Part shown: one piece after another, positions 11,042-21,575 of the stretch
Layout of the letters: the number at the start of each line of letters is the position of its first letter
Position numbering within the stretch: position 1 is the first letter of the stretch
Assembly (NCBI RefSeq): GCF_000150955.2
Contig: NC_011670.1
Coordinates: 960,787-1,024,786 of the forward strand
DNA length: 64,000 nt
Reading direction: 5' to 3'
From: Phaeodactylum tricornutum CCAP 1055/1
Lineage: Eukaryota; Bacillariophyta; Bacillariophyceae; Surirellales; Neidiaceae
Program-made: the position numbers and the translations under genes
Notes under the pieces: generated by a model
Database searches by the model: none
What the model was told of the DNA's origin: nothing
What the model saw: the letters and a program-made list of their open reading frames with translations, nothing else

Positions 11042-12970
11042 TCAAATCTCTTGCACCGCACGATCGTGGAACGACAGCGACACTCCACCTTGCGGAAGGA
11101 CTGTAAAGCCGGCTTGCATCTCACGCCGGAGATTCGTTGGATCCTCGCCTCCTCCCTTTTCCTCAACACGCTCGTCTCGTATGCGGAATCGATGAATTAT
11201 CCGCGAGAGCAAGACCCGCAAAATTATGTGCGCCAAAGGTTGTCCGACACAATTGCGCGGTCCCAACGCGAACGGGAGGTAGGCACCGGGACACGAGACT
11301 CCCAAATCCCGTTGCGGATCGTCAGCAGATCGGAGCCACCGAGAAGGATCAAAATCGTCCGGGCGATTCCAAAATTTGGGATTTCGATGCAGGCTGTAGA
11401 TCCAAATACAAGCGAGTGAACCGGCAGGTAGCGTGACGGAAACATCGCTCTCTCGAATGGGAACATCAAAGGGAAGACGCCGTACCACAAATGGTGCGAC
11501 CGGATACAGCCTCATGGATTCTTTGATTACGGCATCCAAGTAAGGCATTTGAGAAGCCAGCTTTTTGGATACAAATGGTCCGTCTTCGTCTTGAGGAAGG
11601 ATGTTCAGAATCTCCTCGGCCAGTTTCTCTTGTGTCTCTGGGTATAGAGTCAGCATATGCAAAGTCCACGACAAGGTTGCCGCACTCGTATCTTGCCCAG
11701 CGAACAAGAGTGTAATCGCTTCATCCACCAAGTTGTTGGACACCTGAGCGGGACTGGCATCGCGATACAAACTCATCTCGCGTAAACTTGCCAAAGGTGA
11801 ACCGGGCAAGGCCATTTGGCAGGCCTGCGTTGAAAAGGCCCGAATCGGCTCCATGGCGCGCTCTTCATCCCGGAAGAGAGACGAACAAACACGATAGCAC
11901 CATCGCGGCAGTAGAAACCATATAGATCTCGATTGTGCCAATATTATCAGCCGAATTTGCGTGATTGACTGCAAGTAAGATTGGAACAAGCATTGCTGCT
12001 GTGCCGGTTTGTCGCCACCGTCACGATCTTCAAGCAGCCGCGGCGTTGTAGGTAGGGGCAAAGTAGACGCCGTGCTACTACTAGACACGCTCTCGGCGTC
12101 ACGTTCCGCCACATCTGAGTGTTCGTGGTCTTCCCCCAATACCGTGTATTCCAAATCGACGTGCGTAATGTAGCGATATATCAAGCCCACCGTGGCCTTT
12201 TGTAAAACCGGAACCACATTTATTTCGTTCATCGGTGGCCGATTTCGTTGCGTCATATTGACTAAGTGCTTTATCAGCTTGTTCGCGGCAATATTTGCTT
12301 CCCGTTCCACCTTGCGTTCGTAGTGTTCGATCCCACTCGAGCCATGATTCGGATTGCTACTGTTGCGTAACAGTGCGTGCGCTACCGCTGCGCGTTTCGC
12401 TTTCCAATCGAAGCCTTCGGCCGTAAAGACTCCTTCTCCGCAAAAGTTTTTGAAATGATTGTAGGCCGGAGACTTTTGGGTACCACTATTTATGAATCGA
12501 TTCTTATCGATAACAGAGGCTCGTCGTCCAGGTTGTGGCGTTGATTGATGTGTGGATGTGAGAATGGCGGTTGCGGGAACGGGATGGGCCACGTGGGTGA
12601 CGGCCGTGGAAAGGCCGTATACCGTGCCGTACATGTCGAACGGACCTTGGAGTCGCTGCATGCGTGGTAAGATGTTGGTGATGGTCTTGGCGGAAAGTTT
12701 GCGGGCCGTATCGGATTCGTTCGCCACCGCCAGGGTCGAAAATTTTGGTCGCCAGAAAACGGTCGGGATACCGCACCCTTCCAGTACCCTTCGCGTTGAC
12801 CACCGTTTATACCAAAGGGCCAGTATTGCACACCCAATCGTGGAGAGTAGAATGGCACCGACTGTTGCGTACGTAGAATGCGTACAGAAGACTCGATCCA
12901 TGAAAGTGCCACAGAACATCACAGTTGCTCCCATCACATTTCGTGAGAGCTGGGCTTTGTAATCGTTCAT
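11042..12970 (-). CDS. Cytochrome P450, membrane-anchored
   Basis: A single exon of 642 aa starting at an ATG (12970). One N-terminal membrane anchor (ATVGAILLSTIGCAILALWY, about residues 35-54) suggests an ER-type P450. The I-helix oxygen-binding motif is LLFAGQDTSAATLSW (about 420), the ExxR motif is KESMRLYP (about 483), and the haem loop is FALGPRNCVGQPLA with Cys at about residue 573. These are the defining P450 residues, all intact, so the enzyme should be active. The I-helix and ExxR regions look like the CYP4/CYP86/CYP97 group, which oxidise fatty acids or carotenoids, but the subfamily and substrate cannot be assigned by eye. A Ser/Thr/Asp-rich insertion near residues 275-320 makes it longer than the usual 500 aa. 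It is divergent from the transporter gene, 785 bp apart. Confidence 0.93.
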   Translation of the reverse strand: MNDYKAQLSRNVMGATVMFCGTFMDRVFCTHSTYATVGAILLSTIGCAILALWYKRWSTRRVLEGCGIPTVFWRPKFSTLAVANESDTARKLSAKTITNILPRMQRLQGPFDMYGTVYGLSTAVTHVAHPVPATAILTSTHQSTPQPGRRASVIDKNRFINSGTQKSPAYNHFKNFCGEGVFTAEGFDWKAKRAAVAHALLRNSSNPNHGSSGIEHYERKVEREANIAANKLIKHLVNMTQRNRPPMNEINVVPVLQKATVGLIYRYITHVDLEYTVLGEDHEHSDVAERDAESVSSSSTASTLPLPTTPRLLEDRDGGDKPAQQQCLFQSYLQSITQIRLIILAQSRSIWFLLPRWCYRVCSSLFRDEERAMEPIRAFSTQACQMALPGSPLASLREMSLYRDASPAQVSNNLVDEAITLLFAGQDTSAATLSWTLHMLTLYPETQEKLAEEILNILPQDEDGPFVSKKLASQMPYLDAVIKESMRLYPVAPFVVRRLPFDVPIRESDVSVTLPAGSLACIWIYSLHRNPKFWNRPDDFDPSRWLRSADDPQRDLGVSCPGAYLPFALGPRNCVGQPLAHIILRVLLSRIIHRFRIRDERVEEKGGGEDPTNLRREMQAGFTVLPQGGVSLSFHDRAVQEI

Positions 12971-13755
12971 GCTTGTTGCGCTCTCCTAGCGCCTTCCCAG
13001 AAAAGAGATGATTGACGCACGCAGGAAGAGGGAAAAAACAGAGATCTTTGATGTGTGCACATTCGTTTCTGGACGAACCGATGACGCCCTACGGTTCGAT
13101 GCCAAGCATCCCCCAACGACCGGTTTCTAGGTCGTCGCTGGTCTTTGACTCGAAAGGCAAAGTGTGCGAATAGATAGGTAGGCTGTTTGTATGATGATGG
13201 GTTTGACGTCGAACCCCGTCGGCAAAATCTCGGCCTGACGGCGGACGTCAGTAGGTGACATGAAAAAGAAAGGACAGACTGGTTTCTTAGAGCTCGCGTG
13301 GACCCAGTCATTCGTGCTCGGACAGAGCGAGTCTTCTCCTCTTGTCGGAAGATACGGTTGGTCTACACTTTAGTTCCCGCGCTGCCCATGATACGTTATT
13401 CAATTGCTATAAGCGAATGAGAATTACGGTACTCCTAATTAACACGAAGACAAACCAATAGATTCTAGTAAGAGCGGTACAGCAGATGTTCCTCCGATCT
13501 TTCTCCACGTCCAGCAGAAAAATGATTGGTAGGCAATATGGTATGCCCCAAAAGGATTCGTTTTTGGCGTTTTCGTCTTCCGCATAACCCTGGCGTTCGG
13601 TACGGACACGCCGTGTAACTTCCGGTCGCTGCCCGGCACAACCCACAACGGTATCCAACCACACTCTCACATATCTGCAGCCCAAGCACCCCTCACTCCC
13701 AACCGTTGCTCTTTGCATTAGCGCCGTTTTATTGCTATTGCTCGTGTCTACCAGC
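12971..13755. promoter_or_regulatory. Divergent promoter interval between P450 and SLC37-like transporter
   Basis: 785 bp lie between two start codons facing away from each other, so both promoters should be here. A GGACGTCAG element occurs near 13243-13251. The open frames on the minus strand (12967-13311, 13407-13787) lack any family signal or biased composition and I treat them as chance. Confidence 0.4.
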
Positions 13756-15440
13756 ATGTCCGAAACCAAACCCCTCGTTCCTACCACGGACGATGCAGTC
13801 GACCATCTCCGTCGCTTGAAGGCTTACCAACCGTGAGTATCGGCATGTGCGATTCGCTGTACTCAAGATCTTTGAGGCGTGAGACCGTGGTCGAATCTTC
13901 GCCCAAGTTTCTGTCGTCCTGTGTTCCGTTTGGTGTTTGTCGCTCACACGTTCCCGATCATCCTCTTCCACAGATGGGCCTTTTTTATCACCTTTGGCGG
14001 CTACTTCATGTCGCATTTCTCCCGCAAGTGCTATTCCACGGTCAAACAGCAGTTGCAGACGCAGGCAGGCTACTCGCCACTCGTCTTGTCCGAGATGGAC
14101 ACGATCTTTATGGCGACCTACGCCGCCGGAAACATTATCAACGGAAAGCTCGGTGATACCTTCAATCCGACTACCATTCTGGCTATTGGCTTGCTCGGAT
14201 CCGGAGCCTGCCTTTTCCTCATCAACGTTGCCATTTGGTTTGACTTTGAAGGCTTTTCACAGACCCTCGGTAATTTCTTCATTCTCGCCGTATACTTCTT
14301 GTTCGGATTCTTCCAAGCAACGGGTGGTCCCGTAGGAACCGCCGTCATGGGTAACTGGTTCTGTGATACCGGGTCCGTCAAGAATCGTGGGACCATCTTC
14401 GGATTCTGGACCTGTCACCAGTATATGGGAGATATCACCGCTGCGCTCTGTACCGCATGGGTGCTCGGTATTGGTTTGCCCTACTGGTGGGCCTTACTCA
14501 TACCCGCGATTGCAAACGTTGCGTGGGCGTTTTTGACGGCCCAGCTCGTGGCCGACCCCTACACTGTCGGTATCATTACCCCCGAAGTCCGCATCCGCCA
14601 AGCCAAACACGAAGCCAAGCGCAAGGAAATGGCCGAACTGGGTGAGAGCGTGGCGGCGGATGAAGGTCCCCAGCCTATCACCTACTTGGCGGCCTTAAAA
14701 ATCCCCATGGTTGCCCAATACGCCGTTGCCTTTGGATTTTTCAAACTCACCAACTATGTCCTATTCTTCTGGTTACCCTACTTTTTGGGCAAGGCGTTCG
14801 ACCCCGTCACGGCCAACTTGATCGCGGCACTCTACTCGGTAGGAATGATGCCCGGTGGCATCATCGTCGGATACGTTTCGGATTTGTTTGGAGGACGTCG
14901 GGCTGTGGTTATTGGTGTCTTTATGTGCATGCTCATTGTCTTTTTGGGAGTGTTTGCTGTCTACTCTGAGGCAGGCCTGTCGCCTGGGGCCTTACTTGTC
15001 ATGCTGGGATGCATGGGTATTCTTGTGGGAGGGTACGTGTTATTGTGTAGTGTTGCCGCATTGTCAGCCACGCTGCGCAAGCAGACTCATTTATGCCAGA
15101 TACTTCACTCACGACACCTTTCCCTTTCTTCCACTTTCTTTTCCACTACAGACCAAACAATATTATCACTTCGGCCGTCGCTGCCGACTTGGCCTCTCAT
15201 CCTTCGGTGCTCGGTAACAACAAGTCTCTCGGAACCGTCACGGGACTGATTAATGGATGTGGTTCCATTACTGCTTCGATCGGTCTCCTGGCGGTCGGTC
15301 CTTTACAAGAATCTTACGGTTGGGGCTCGGTGTGGCTCTACTTGATTTTTTGTACCGCCACGGGTACACTCTTGATGGCAACCAAGATCTATTCCGAATT
15401 GTTCCCTTCCGCTGCGAACGCTACAGCCGTGATTGTCTAA
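13756..15440 (+). CDS. MFS organophosphate transporter, glycerol-3-phosphate/SLC37 type, 3 exons
   Basis: Exons 13756-13832, 13974-15032 and 15152-15440 (474 aa); introns 141 and 119 nt, both phase 2 GT-AG. The first exon codes only for a 25-residue cytosolic tail (MSETKPLVPTTDDAVDHLRR). About twelve membrane segments follow. SHFSRKCYSTVK holds the Arg-Lys pair that the GlpT/SLC37 family uses for phosphate binding, MGNWF near GPVGTAVMGNWF and the late IITSAVAADLASHPSVLGN segment match SLC37 proteins (TTAVSADLG...). The likely job is exchange of glycerol-3-phosphate or a sugar phosphate for Pi across an internal or plasma membrane. The exact substrate is inferred from family only. No presequence is visible. 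Confidence 0.9.
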
Positions 15441-15573
15441 GCACAGTCGTAATCCGGAGGGCAGTTACCACGGAAGGGAAAAGCTCGCGATAAGACCTGT
15501 TCCGACACCTCTTCGTCCTTTTCCTTACTAATTAAAAATGTAATAAACAGATTTGCTCCTTTGAATTTAATCG

Positions 15574-17433
15574 TTAGATGTCAGCTTTGGCTTTCTTTCT
15601 CCGCGGCTTCGTCATCTTGGCGCTAGTGTCGGATTTTTGTTGCTTTTTGGGCTGTGCAGGTCTTGGCGGAACGGACACCTGTACTCGCTTAGGCTTTTCC
15701 ATATTCGCGTCCAGCTTACGTTTCTTTTCATGCTTTTTACCTCCTTTTTTGTGAAGGATCTTCCTGTCATCCTCCAAAACTTGCTTTCCCTCTTTTGTCG
15801 TGGTCTGTTCTTTCATGACGGCAATCTCATCCGCATCAAGAGTATCCTCAGGTCTGCTGTCGCTCAATTTTTGGATCTTGCAGACGAAAAAGCCGTCCAT
15901 GTTGTGTACGTGCGGGTAGAATCGACGTGTCAAGGCCACGGACGAGTGAAATCGTTTCTGCATGTACCGGGTAAAGCCAGGTTTACCAAAATCAAGACCC
16001 GTGTCCACAATTTTGATGTCTCGCTTGGATAACGCATAATTCACCACTTCTTCATTCTCGGCTACTGCGACACTGCAAGTGGAGTATACCATGAAGCCCC
16101 CGGACGTGCCTTTGCTCTTGAGTGCGTCAATTGCTGCCAAAAGCAATTCTTTCTGCAAATGCGCACACTGGTTGACATCCGCAATCGTGCGCTGGACCTT
16201 GACACTAGGATCGCGACTAATCACGCCCAGTCCAGAACATGGCGCATCCAACAATATCCGATCAAAGCGATTCTTAAACATTACGCCCATTTTACGACCA
16301 TCATGGGCACATGCAATCACGTTCTTAACACCGAGACGATGCATGTTGGCAACTGTCGCTTTTTGACGTTCCGGTTTAAGGTCGTTGGCCACAATCGTGC
16401 CCGTATTGCGCATGAGCTGAGCGATGTATGATGTCTTGCCGCCGGGGGCTGCCGACATGTCTAGAACCCGCTCCTTGGGTTCCGGAGCTAACGCAAGCAC
16501 TGGACACATGGATGCCGCACTTTGTAGCATGTACATCCCACTTAAGTATTCGGGTGTCGCGCCAATAGGGACTGGACTTTCCATAATCTTTAGTCCAACC
16601 TTGGACCAATTTGCGAGAGGGTCCAATGTTACCCCGCGCTTCATCAAAGCCGCCGCAAGATCCTTTCTTCTCGTCTTGAGCGTATTGGCCCGGATAACCA
16701 GTGGTCTTGTTTTGTCCGATGCGTTGACAAACTCCACTGTTTCAGCAGGTCCAAACATGGTCAGGAAATATTCGATCAACTCAGGAAGATACCCCTGTAT
16801 TTCAGCTAAAAATAAACCCAATTGATCGATGTATTCCTTACGGGCACGGCCAGGCTCCCGGCGGGTTTTGAAATCAGCCAAGACTTCCAATATTGATTCA
16901 ATGTGTGAGCGAATCTCAGATGGAGGGACCACTCGGTCTACATCTCGTTGTAGCTCCTCCGTCGTTGGCAAATGGTACACTGACGTGTGGAGGCGAACTG
17001 TCCGACGCATTTCCTCGTCTGCCTCTAAACGCTCCGCCTCCATTTCTTCGTCTACAAGCTGAGCTTCCTTTTCAACTTCCAAAAGGTCATCGTCATCATC
17101 GCCTTCGTTCTCTGACTCTTCTTCGTCGGACGATAGCAACTTATTCTTTCCACCTTTTGGTTTGAGCCAATTGGCATTCTCATCGGTGAAAAACGGATTG
17201 GACGCCATTTCATCTTCCCCGACTAAGACGTTTTCTTCTTCATTTCTATCATCCCCGCTCACAGAATTACGATCCGAATCGCTCCCTTTGCTGTCCTTGC
17301 GGTGCTCCATTTCATCTCCGAATGATTCCTCGTCGCTGCTACTTTCAGGCTTAGGAACAGGTGTCGGCTTCACTTTCTTTTCTTTCTGCTTCTTCCCTCG
17401 ACTTGGATTTCTGGATGAGTGTCTAGCTACCAT
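15574..17433 (-). CDS. NOP2: NOP2/NSUN1 25S rRNA cytosine-C5 methyltransferase
   Basis: A single exon of 619 aa. The N-terminal 150 residues are acidic and basic low complexity (nucleolar type), then the PCI-like NOL1 segment, then a class I methyltransferase fold. Motif I is LDMSAAPGGKTSYIAQL, motif IV is LLDAPCSGLGVISRDPSVK with the release Cys, and motif VI is VYSTCSVAVAENEEVV with the catalytic Cys. The DPSVK and GFFVCKI segments are characteristic of NOP2 rather than other NSUN enzymes. It makes m5C in large-subunit rRNA and is needed for 60S assembly in the nucleolus. The C-terminus is Lys-rich (KKGGKKHEKKRKL). It diverges from the HdeD gene. Confidence 0.95.
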   Translation of the reverse strand: MVARHSSRNPSRGKKQKEKKVKPTPVPKPESSSDEESFGDEMEHRKDSKGSDSDRNSVSGDDRNEEENVLVGEDEMASNPFFTDENANWLKPKGGKNKLLSSDEEESENEGDDDDDLLEVEKEAQLVDEEMEAERLEADEEMRRTVRLHTSVYHLPTTEELQRDVDRVVPPSEIRSHIESILEVLADFKTRREPGRARKEYIDQLGLFLAEIQGYLPELIEYFLTMFGPAETVEFVNASDKTRPLVIRANTLKTRRKDLAAALMKRGVTLDPLANWSKVGLKIMESPVPIGATPEYLSGMYMLQSAASMCPVLALAPEPKERVLDMSAAPGGKTSYIAQLMRNTGTIVANDLKPERQKATVANMHRLGVKNVIACAHDGRKMGVMFKNRFDRILLDAPCSGLGVISRDPSVKVQRTIADVNQCAHLQKELLLAAIDALKSKGTSGGFMVYSTCSVAVAENEEVVNYALSKRDIKIVDTGLDFGKPGFTRYMQKRFHSSVALTRRFYPHVHNMDGFFVCKIQKLSDSRPEDTLDADEIAVMKEQTTTKEGKQVLEDDRKILHKKGGKKHEKKRKLDANMEKPKRVQVSVPPRPAQPKKQQKSDTSAKMTKPRRKKAKADI

Positions 17434-17981
17434 TGTGGTGGATCAAAGGGATATTCAAACTGATTAGATCAATATTTACTCACATCCCAGTGGATTTGAT
17501 TGTTTCACGAGATTTGAAGCGTCTAGAAAATTATCAGTATGTTTTTTCCAGGTTTTGTTCCGTCAAAAAGGAGGAATGGCGGTGGAGATTGACTGATAAA
17601 GCTCAGAACCTCTTTGGTGTCTCACAGCTAGCAAAAACGTCGTCGGGTCACTTCCTTCTGACAGTGAGAGCTGATTGCTATCCCGAAACCTACATTACAA
17701 AACCTAACAACATCCATCGTCTGATTGGCAATTGCATTCATGTCAATCAATGCAGAAGCTTGGAATTCACTGTCAGCTTCCTCTGTCCGCGGCACTATTC
17801 CTCGTTTTTCATTAGTAATGTATATGGCCAAGATTTTCTGTCTGTCACGGCGACCAAATTACGACATTGGGATAGTTCTATGGAGATGATCTTCGAGTTT
17901 CTTGGATCGCAAATGAAAAAACAGGCCTCATTTTTTGCGAACATATTGCCAACATTCACCGCATCGTTGCAAATATCCATC
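17434..17981. other. NOP2/HdeD divergent upstream interval
   Basis: About 550 bp between divergent start codons. The plus-strand frame of the downstream gene is open throughout (from a non-ATG codon), but its translation is not hydrophobic and has no family likeness, so I treat it as 5' untranslated sequence. A TGACAGTGA element sits at 17659-17667. Confidence 0.4.
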
Positions 17982-18656
17982 ATGACAACCGAAAGCACCC
18001 CTCTACATAGCAATGGCGAGAGTGAAGATGCCGCCTACTCGCTTCTCTATCTCGACACGATAGACGAGATTCAAGAAAATTGGAAATGGATTTTGACAGT
18101 CGGAATTCTCAACCTCTTCACTGGATTGGCTTGTCTGATCTGTCCTTGGCTGGCCACTCAAGTGTCTGAACTTATGCTTGTTGGTGTCATTTTTTTCAGT
18201 GGTGTTTTGAATGCGACAGCCGTCTGCTTTAGAAACAGTGAAAGCCTTTCAACTGTCTACCGAAATCACATCTTTTTGTTGGGGATCGGACAGATTGTAC
18301 TGGCTGTTATCATGTTCAACCACCCAAACACTACGTTAACCATTCTCACTTTAATGGTGGCCATTATTTTCATGGGTATCGGAAGCTTGCAAATGGCGGC
18401 GACACGTGAGCAACATAATCTAGCGGCTCGTGGACTTCTGTTTCTGTCGGGCGGCCTGACTATTCTATTGAGTGTTGGTATACTGATTTTCATGCCAATC
18501 TCTCGATGGATTACGATCGGCGTCTTGATTGGTACCAACTTGATCAACCTTGGTAGTACTCGAATTATTTTGGCATTCTATGGTCGCAGCTTATCCAAAG
18601 ACGATCGTGCTACAAACGAACAATGGAGATACTACATGGAAGCAAACTTGTCGTAG
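17982..18656 (+). CDS. HdeD/DUF308-family six-span membrane protein
   Basis: 224 aa from the ATG at 17982. After a polar N-terminus of about 45 residues there are six hydrophobic segments (WILTVGILNLFTGLACLI; LMLVGVIFFSGVLNATAV; IFLLGIGQIVLAVIMF; LTLMVAIIFMGIGSLQMAA; GLLFLSGGLTILLSVGILI; WITIGVLIGTNLINLG). The even spacing and the MGIGSLQ and SGGLTILLSVGILI patterns match the HdeD family, known from bacterial acid-resistance proteins and found scattered in algae. Its role in a eukaryote is not known. In-frame ATGs exist upstream (around 17880), but the 17982 start fits the family best. The compartment cannot be told; no clear presequence is present. Confidence 0.82.
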   Translation: MTTESTPLHSNGESEDAAYSLLYLDTIDEIQENWKWILTVGILNLFTGLACLICPWLATQVSELMLVGVIFFSGVLNATAVCFRNSESLSTVYRNHIFLLGIGQIVLAVIMFNHPNTTLTILTLMVAIIFMGIGSLQMAATREQHNLAARGLLFLSGGLTILLSVGILIFMPISRWITIGVLIGTNLINLGSTRIILAFYGRSLSKDDRATNEQWRYYMEANLS

Positions 18657-19017
18657 AATCCATCAATTTCTGATACTTGAGCAAACGCATCCCTGCAATT
18701 GTGGTTAAATAATTTGAAGTATGGTAGAAAGACCAGTTAACTGTATTTCTTTTTATTTGCATTGATGCATCTCTCGTTGTCTGCTCTGTCTAGCTAGAGG
18801 GCAGCGTAAGGCCCTTACAGTGAGCGTAAAAATATTCTTACGTGAAGGAAGAGTAGGATTAGAGTTTTCTAGATTTTCTTTGTTGAAGATGCGAAAAAGT
18901 CATAGCATCGAACCTGCCCATATCTTTTCGGTCACTGGCAAACTCACCACACTGAAAGTGAATCCAAAACATCTGCCGTCAAGACCATATACACTCCATT
19001 GTTTCTATTCGTGCACC

Positions 19018-21013
19018 ATGAGATTGCACTTATCAATATGGGCTGAAGACCTCCCCGGCACTTCGATTGTCGGCACGCCTGATCCATTTGCCGTCGTGAC
19101 AGTATTGAACGATGACCCCGGAAGGCGACCAACTTTGGTCGGAAAAACCGAAACAATCCAAAACACGTTTAGCCCGGATTGGACCAAGATTATGACTCTT
19201 GAAGACTTTGAATTAGGCGCATCCACAAAAATTGTAGTGTCGATATATGACGACAACAAACGAAACGATGTTCCGATGGGATCGACACTTTTTGACGTCG
19301 GCTCGGTCCTTGGAGCCAAGGGCAGCATCCTAGCAAAAGAAATCAAGGGCGGTGGAGTCGTCGCTGTTCATGTCGAGCCAGCAACGGAGTCCGCAATTCT
19401 GCACTTTCAACTGCAAGGGAAAGATTTAATCAACACAGAGTGTTTGGGCCTGATGCGTAAGTCGGATCCATTCTTCGAGTTGCAGCGGTTGCGGAAGTCG
19501 CTGCGGAGTGGAGGCAAAGTATGGGACACAGTTTTTCGATCACATCCGGTCGACAATGATCTGAATCCACTTTGGAATGAAAGCTACATTGACTTGCAAA
19601 CACTGTGCAGCGAGAAACGGAAACAGAAGCTGCGCATTGCCGTGTACGACTTCGAAAAGAACGGAAAGCATGTCCCAATGGGTGAGGTGAAGGTTTCTGT
19701 TGAAGAGCTTGTTGCTGCAATCAGCAAGAACGCTCATGGATCAGCCGATACTGCACTAACGCTGAAAAAAGAAGGAAATACCACTGGGCAATTAGTGGTT
19801 CTTGCTGCAAATATCACAGAAGAGGAAGGTCGGTCATCCAAAGTTGTTGTCGAGGAGCTGGAGGAAGAAATCAATGCAGAGGCCACGGCTGAAATGGAAG
19901 AAGAGATCACGGTAGCTGCTGAAAATGAAGAAGTTGTGGCAGAGCCGGATGATTTAAACATGATATCTCCAACGTTTGTGAATTACATTGCCGGAGGATG
20001 CAAGCTGCATGTAGTGACTGCAATTGATTGCACTGCAACCAACGGTGATCCAAGAGAACCGAACTCCCTTCATTTCTTTAAGGACAAAGGCCAGAACGAC
20101 TATGAAGATGCACTAAATGACATCTGCACAATTTTGTCGAAATATGACTCAGACCAGCAATACCCACTCCTTGGATTTGGGGCCAAGCGCAATAATGCGG
20201 TTAGCCATTGTTTCTTGTTTGGAAACGAAGCAAATGGTGTGGACGGGATCCTGAAAACATACAGAGATACGTTTCGAGCGGGAATTGTCATGAGCTCTCC
20301 CAGGAATTTCTCCGAGTTGATTCATGCAGCTAGAAAGGAAGCAAAAGCCCAATTGGTGCGTTCCTGAAGTTTTTTACAGCGCTTGGGAATTGCTTTACTC
20401 ACCAACCGTCTGTTTGAAATACAAAATATAGGGAAAAGGACAGGCCTACTCAATTCTCCTCTTATTCACAAGTGGCTCACCCCAAGATATGGAAGAGACT
20501 ATGTCAGCCCTGCATGATGCCAAAGATGATCCTTTATCTGTAGTCATTGTTGGTGTTGGTGGAGGCGACTTCACAGAAATAGCCAATATCAAGACCAAAG
20601 GCAGGAAATTTGTTTGCTTTGTTGATTATGAGGCACTCAAGGGTAAGCAGACAAAGCTGACTGAAGCCGCACTGGACCAAATACCTGCACAGCTTGAATC
20701 CTGTTTTTTAAGCAAACACATTTTTCCTAATCCTGAGCCTGAGCCTGAAGATATTGCTGTTCAACCGTACCAAGAAATTGATGATGTACATGTACCTATC
20801 AAAATAAACGAAATGGGGGACCCAACTGTGACAGGACCAGCCCAGCCATCACAGGTGCACGCCAGAGTTGAACAGGCCATGAATCAGGCAACCAAAATAG
20901 GCAAAAAGATATTCAAGGGAGCACAACGCAGGCAGTTTGGTAGATTCAAGCGTAATATGCGGAACAGTGTAAACAAAGTCTCACAGCAGACAATTGGAAT
21001 GCGAATTCTGTAA
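19018..21013 (+). CDS. Copine-like protein A (C2-C2-vWA) with altered MIDAS, 2 exons
   Basis: Exons 19018-20355 and 20432-21013 (639 aa), a 76-nt phase 0 intron. C2A spans about residues 1-120 (GTPDPFAVVTVLND; YDDNKRNDVPMGS), C2B about 125-265 (RKSDPFFELQRL; YDFEKNGKHVPMG), then an acidic linker and the copine-type von Willebrand A domain from about 320 (GGCKLHVVTAIDCTATNGDP). Copines are Ca2+-dependent, phospholipid-binding cytosolic proteins that recruit partners to membranes. Compared with its neighbour copine B, the fourth MIDAS region reads LFTSGSPQD where B has ILSDGAVTD, so a metal-coordinating Asp is replaced by Ser. The C-terminal tail is strongly basic (KKIFKGAQRRQFGRFKRN) and absent in B. 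The two copines are tandem in the same orientation and clearly paralogous. Confidence 0.88.
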
Positions 21014-21575
21014 AGGGTTTACATTTACATAAGAAAACTTGCATACTTTTTCAAAAATGTTTGCCAAGAAAAAAGTTTGGTATTAAGGAAAGTGCAACAA
21101 TATTGGGCTAGAATTGCGCCTAAGGATTGGAAGGATCCCACATGCTTGTGTAGGTGATCAAAGGTGTAAAACATAGAATTATAGACTTGTCCGATAGACT
21201 TACATTAGGGATATGACCCCCCCCTTATTATTCGACGTAGAGAAACGGCAGCAAACAGTCTGGCCGATGTCAGATAACACCGAACAAAGAAGTTGGTTTG
21301 TGTTTTGTGGAACATGACCAAGACTGATCTATTTTGTTACATTCTTTAGCGTTTGGCTCCAATATCCTAATAGATCCATGCCAAAACACTTTATACACGG
21401 AGAGATGAAGGTGTGCACCATCTTCTAGTATCAGGATTGCTGTAAAGAATTCGCGAGGGTTTTTCAATCGCCAACACCACATTATGACTTGGATTACAAC
21501 GGCATCTCGCATATTGTTAACAAGGCTGAACCAAGCCCCAAAAAGAGTTACGATATTGTCCCTGCCTATCTCACC
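21014..21575. other. Spacer between tandem copines
   Basis: About 560 bp, AT-rich, containing a C8 run near 21219-21226. I see no gene here. It presumably holds the promoter of copine B. Confidence 0.4.

Noticed and set aside
13407-13787. Minus-strand 126-codon frame in the P450/transporter promoter
   Set aside because: Overlaps the transporter's first exon, begins at a non-ATG-supported position and has no family signal.
17433-17981. N-terminal extension of the HdeD ORF from 17433
   Set aside because: The first codon is not ATG, the extension is not hydrophobic and shows no similarity to HdeD proteins; the ATG at 17982 fits the family.
21219-21226. C8 run between the copines
   Set aside because: Eight bases occur readily by chance in 64 kb and no other signal surrounds it, unlike the G25 tract.
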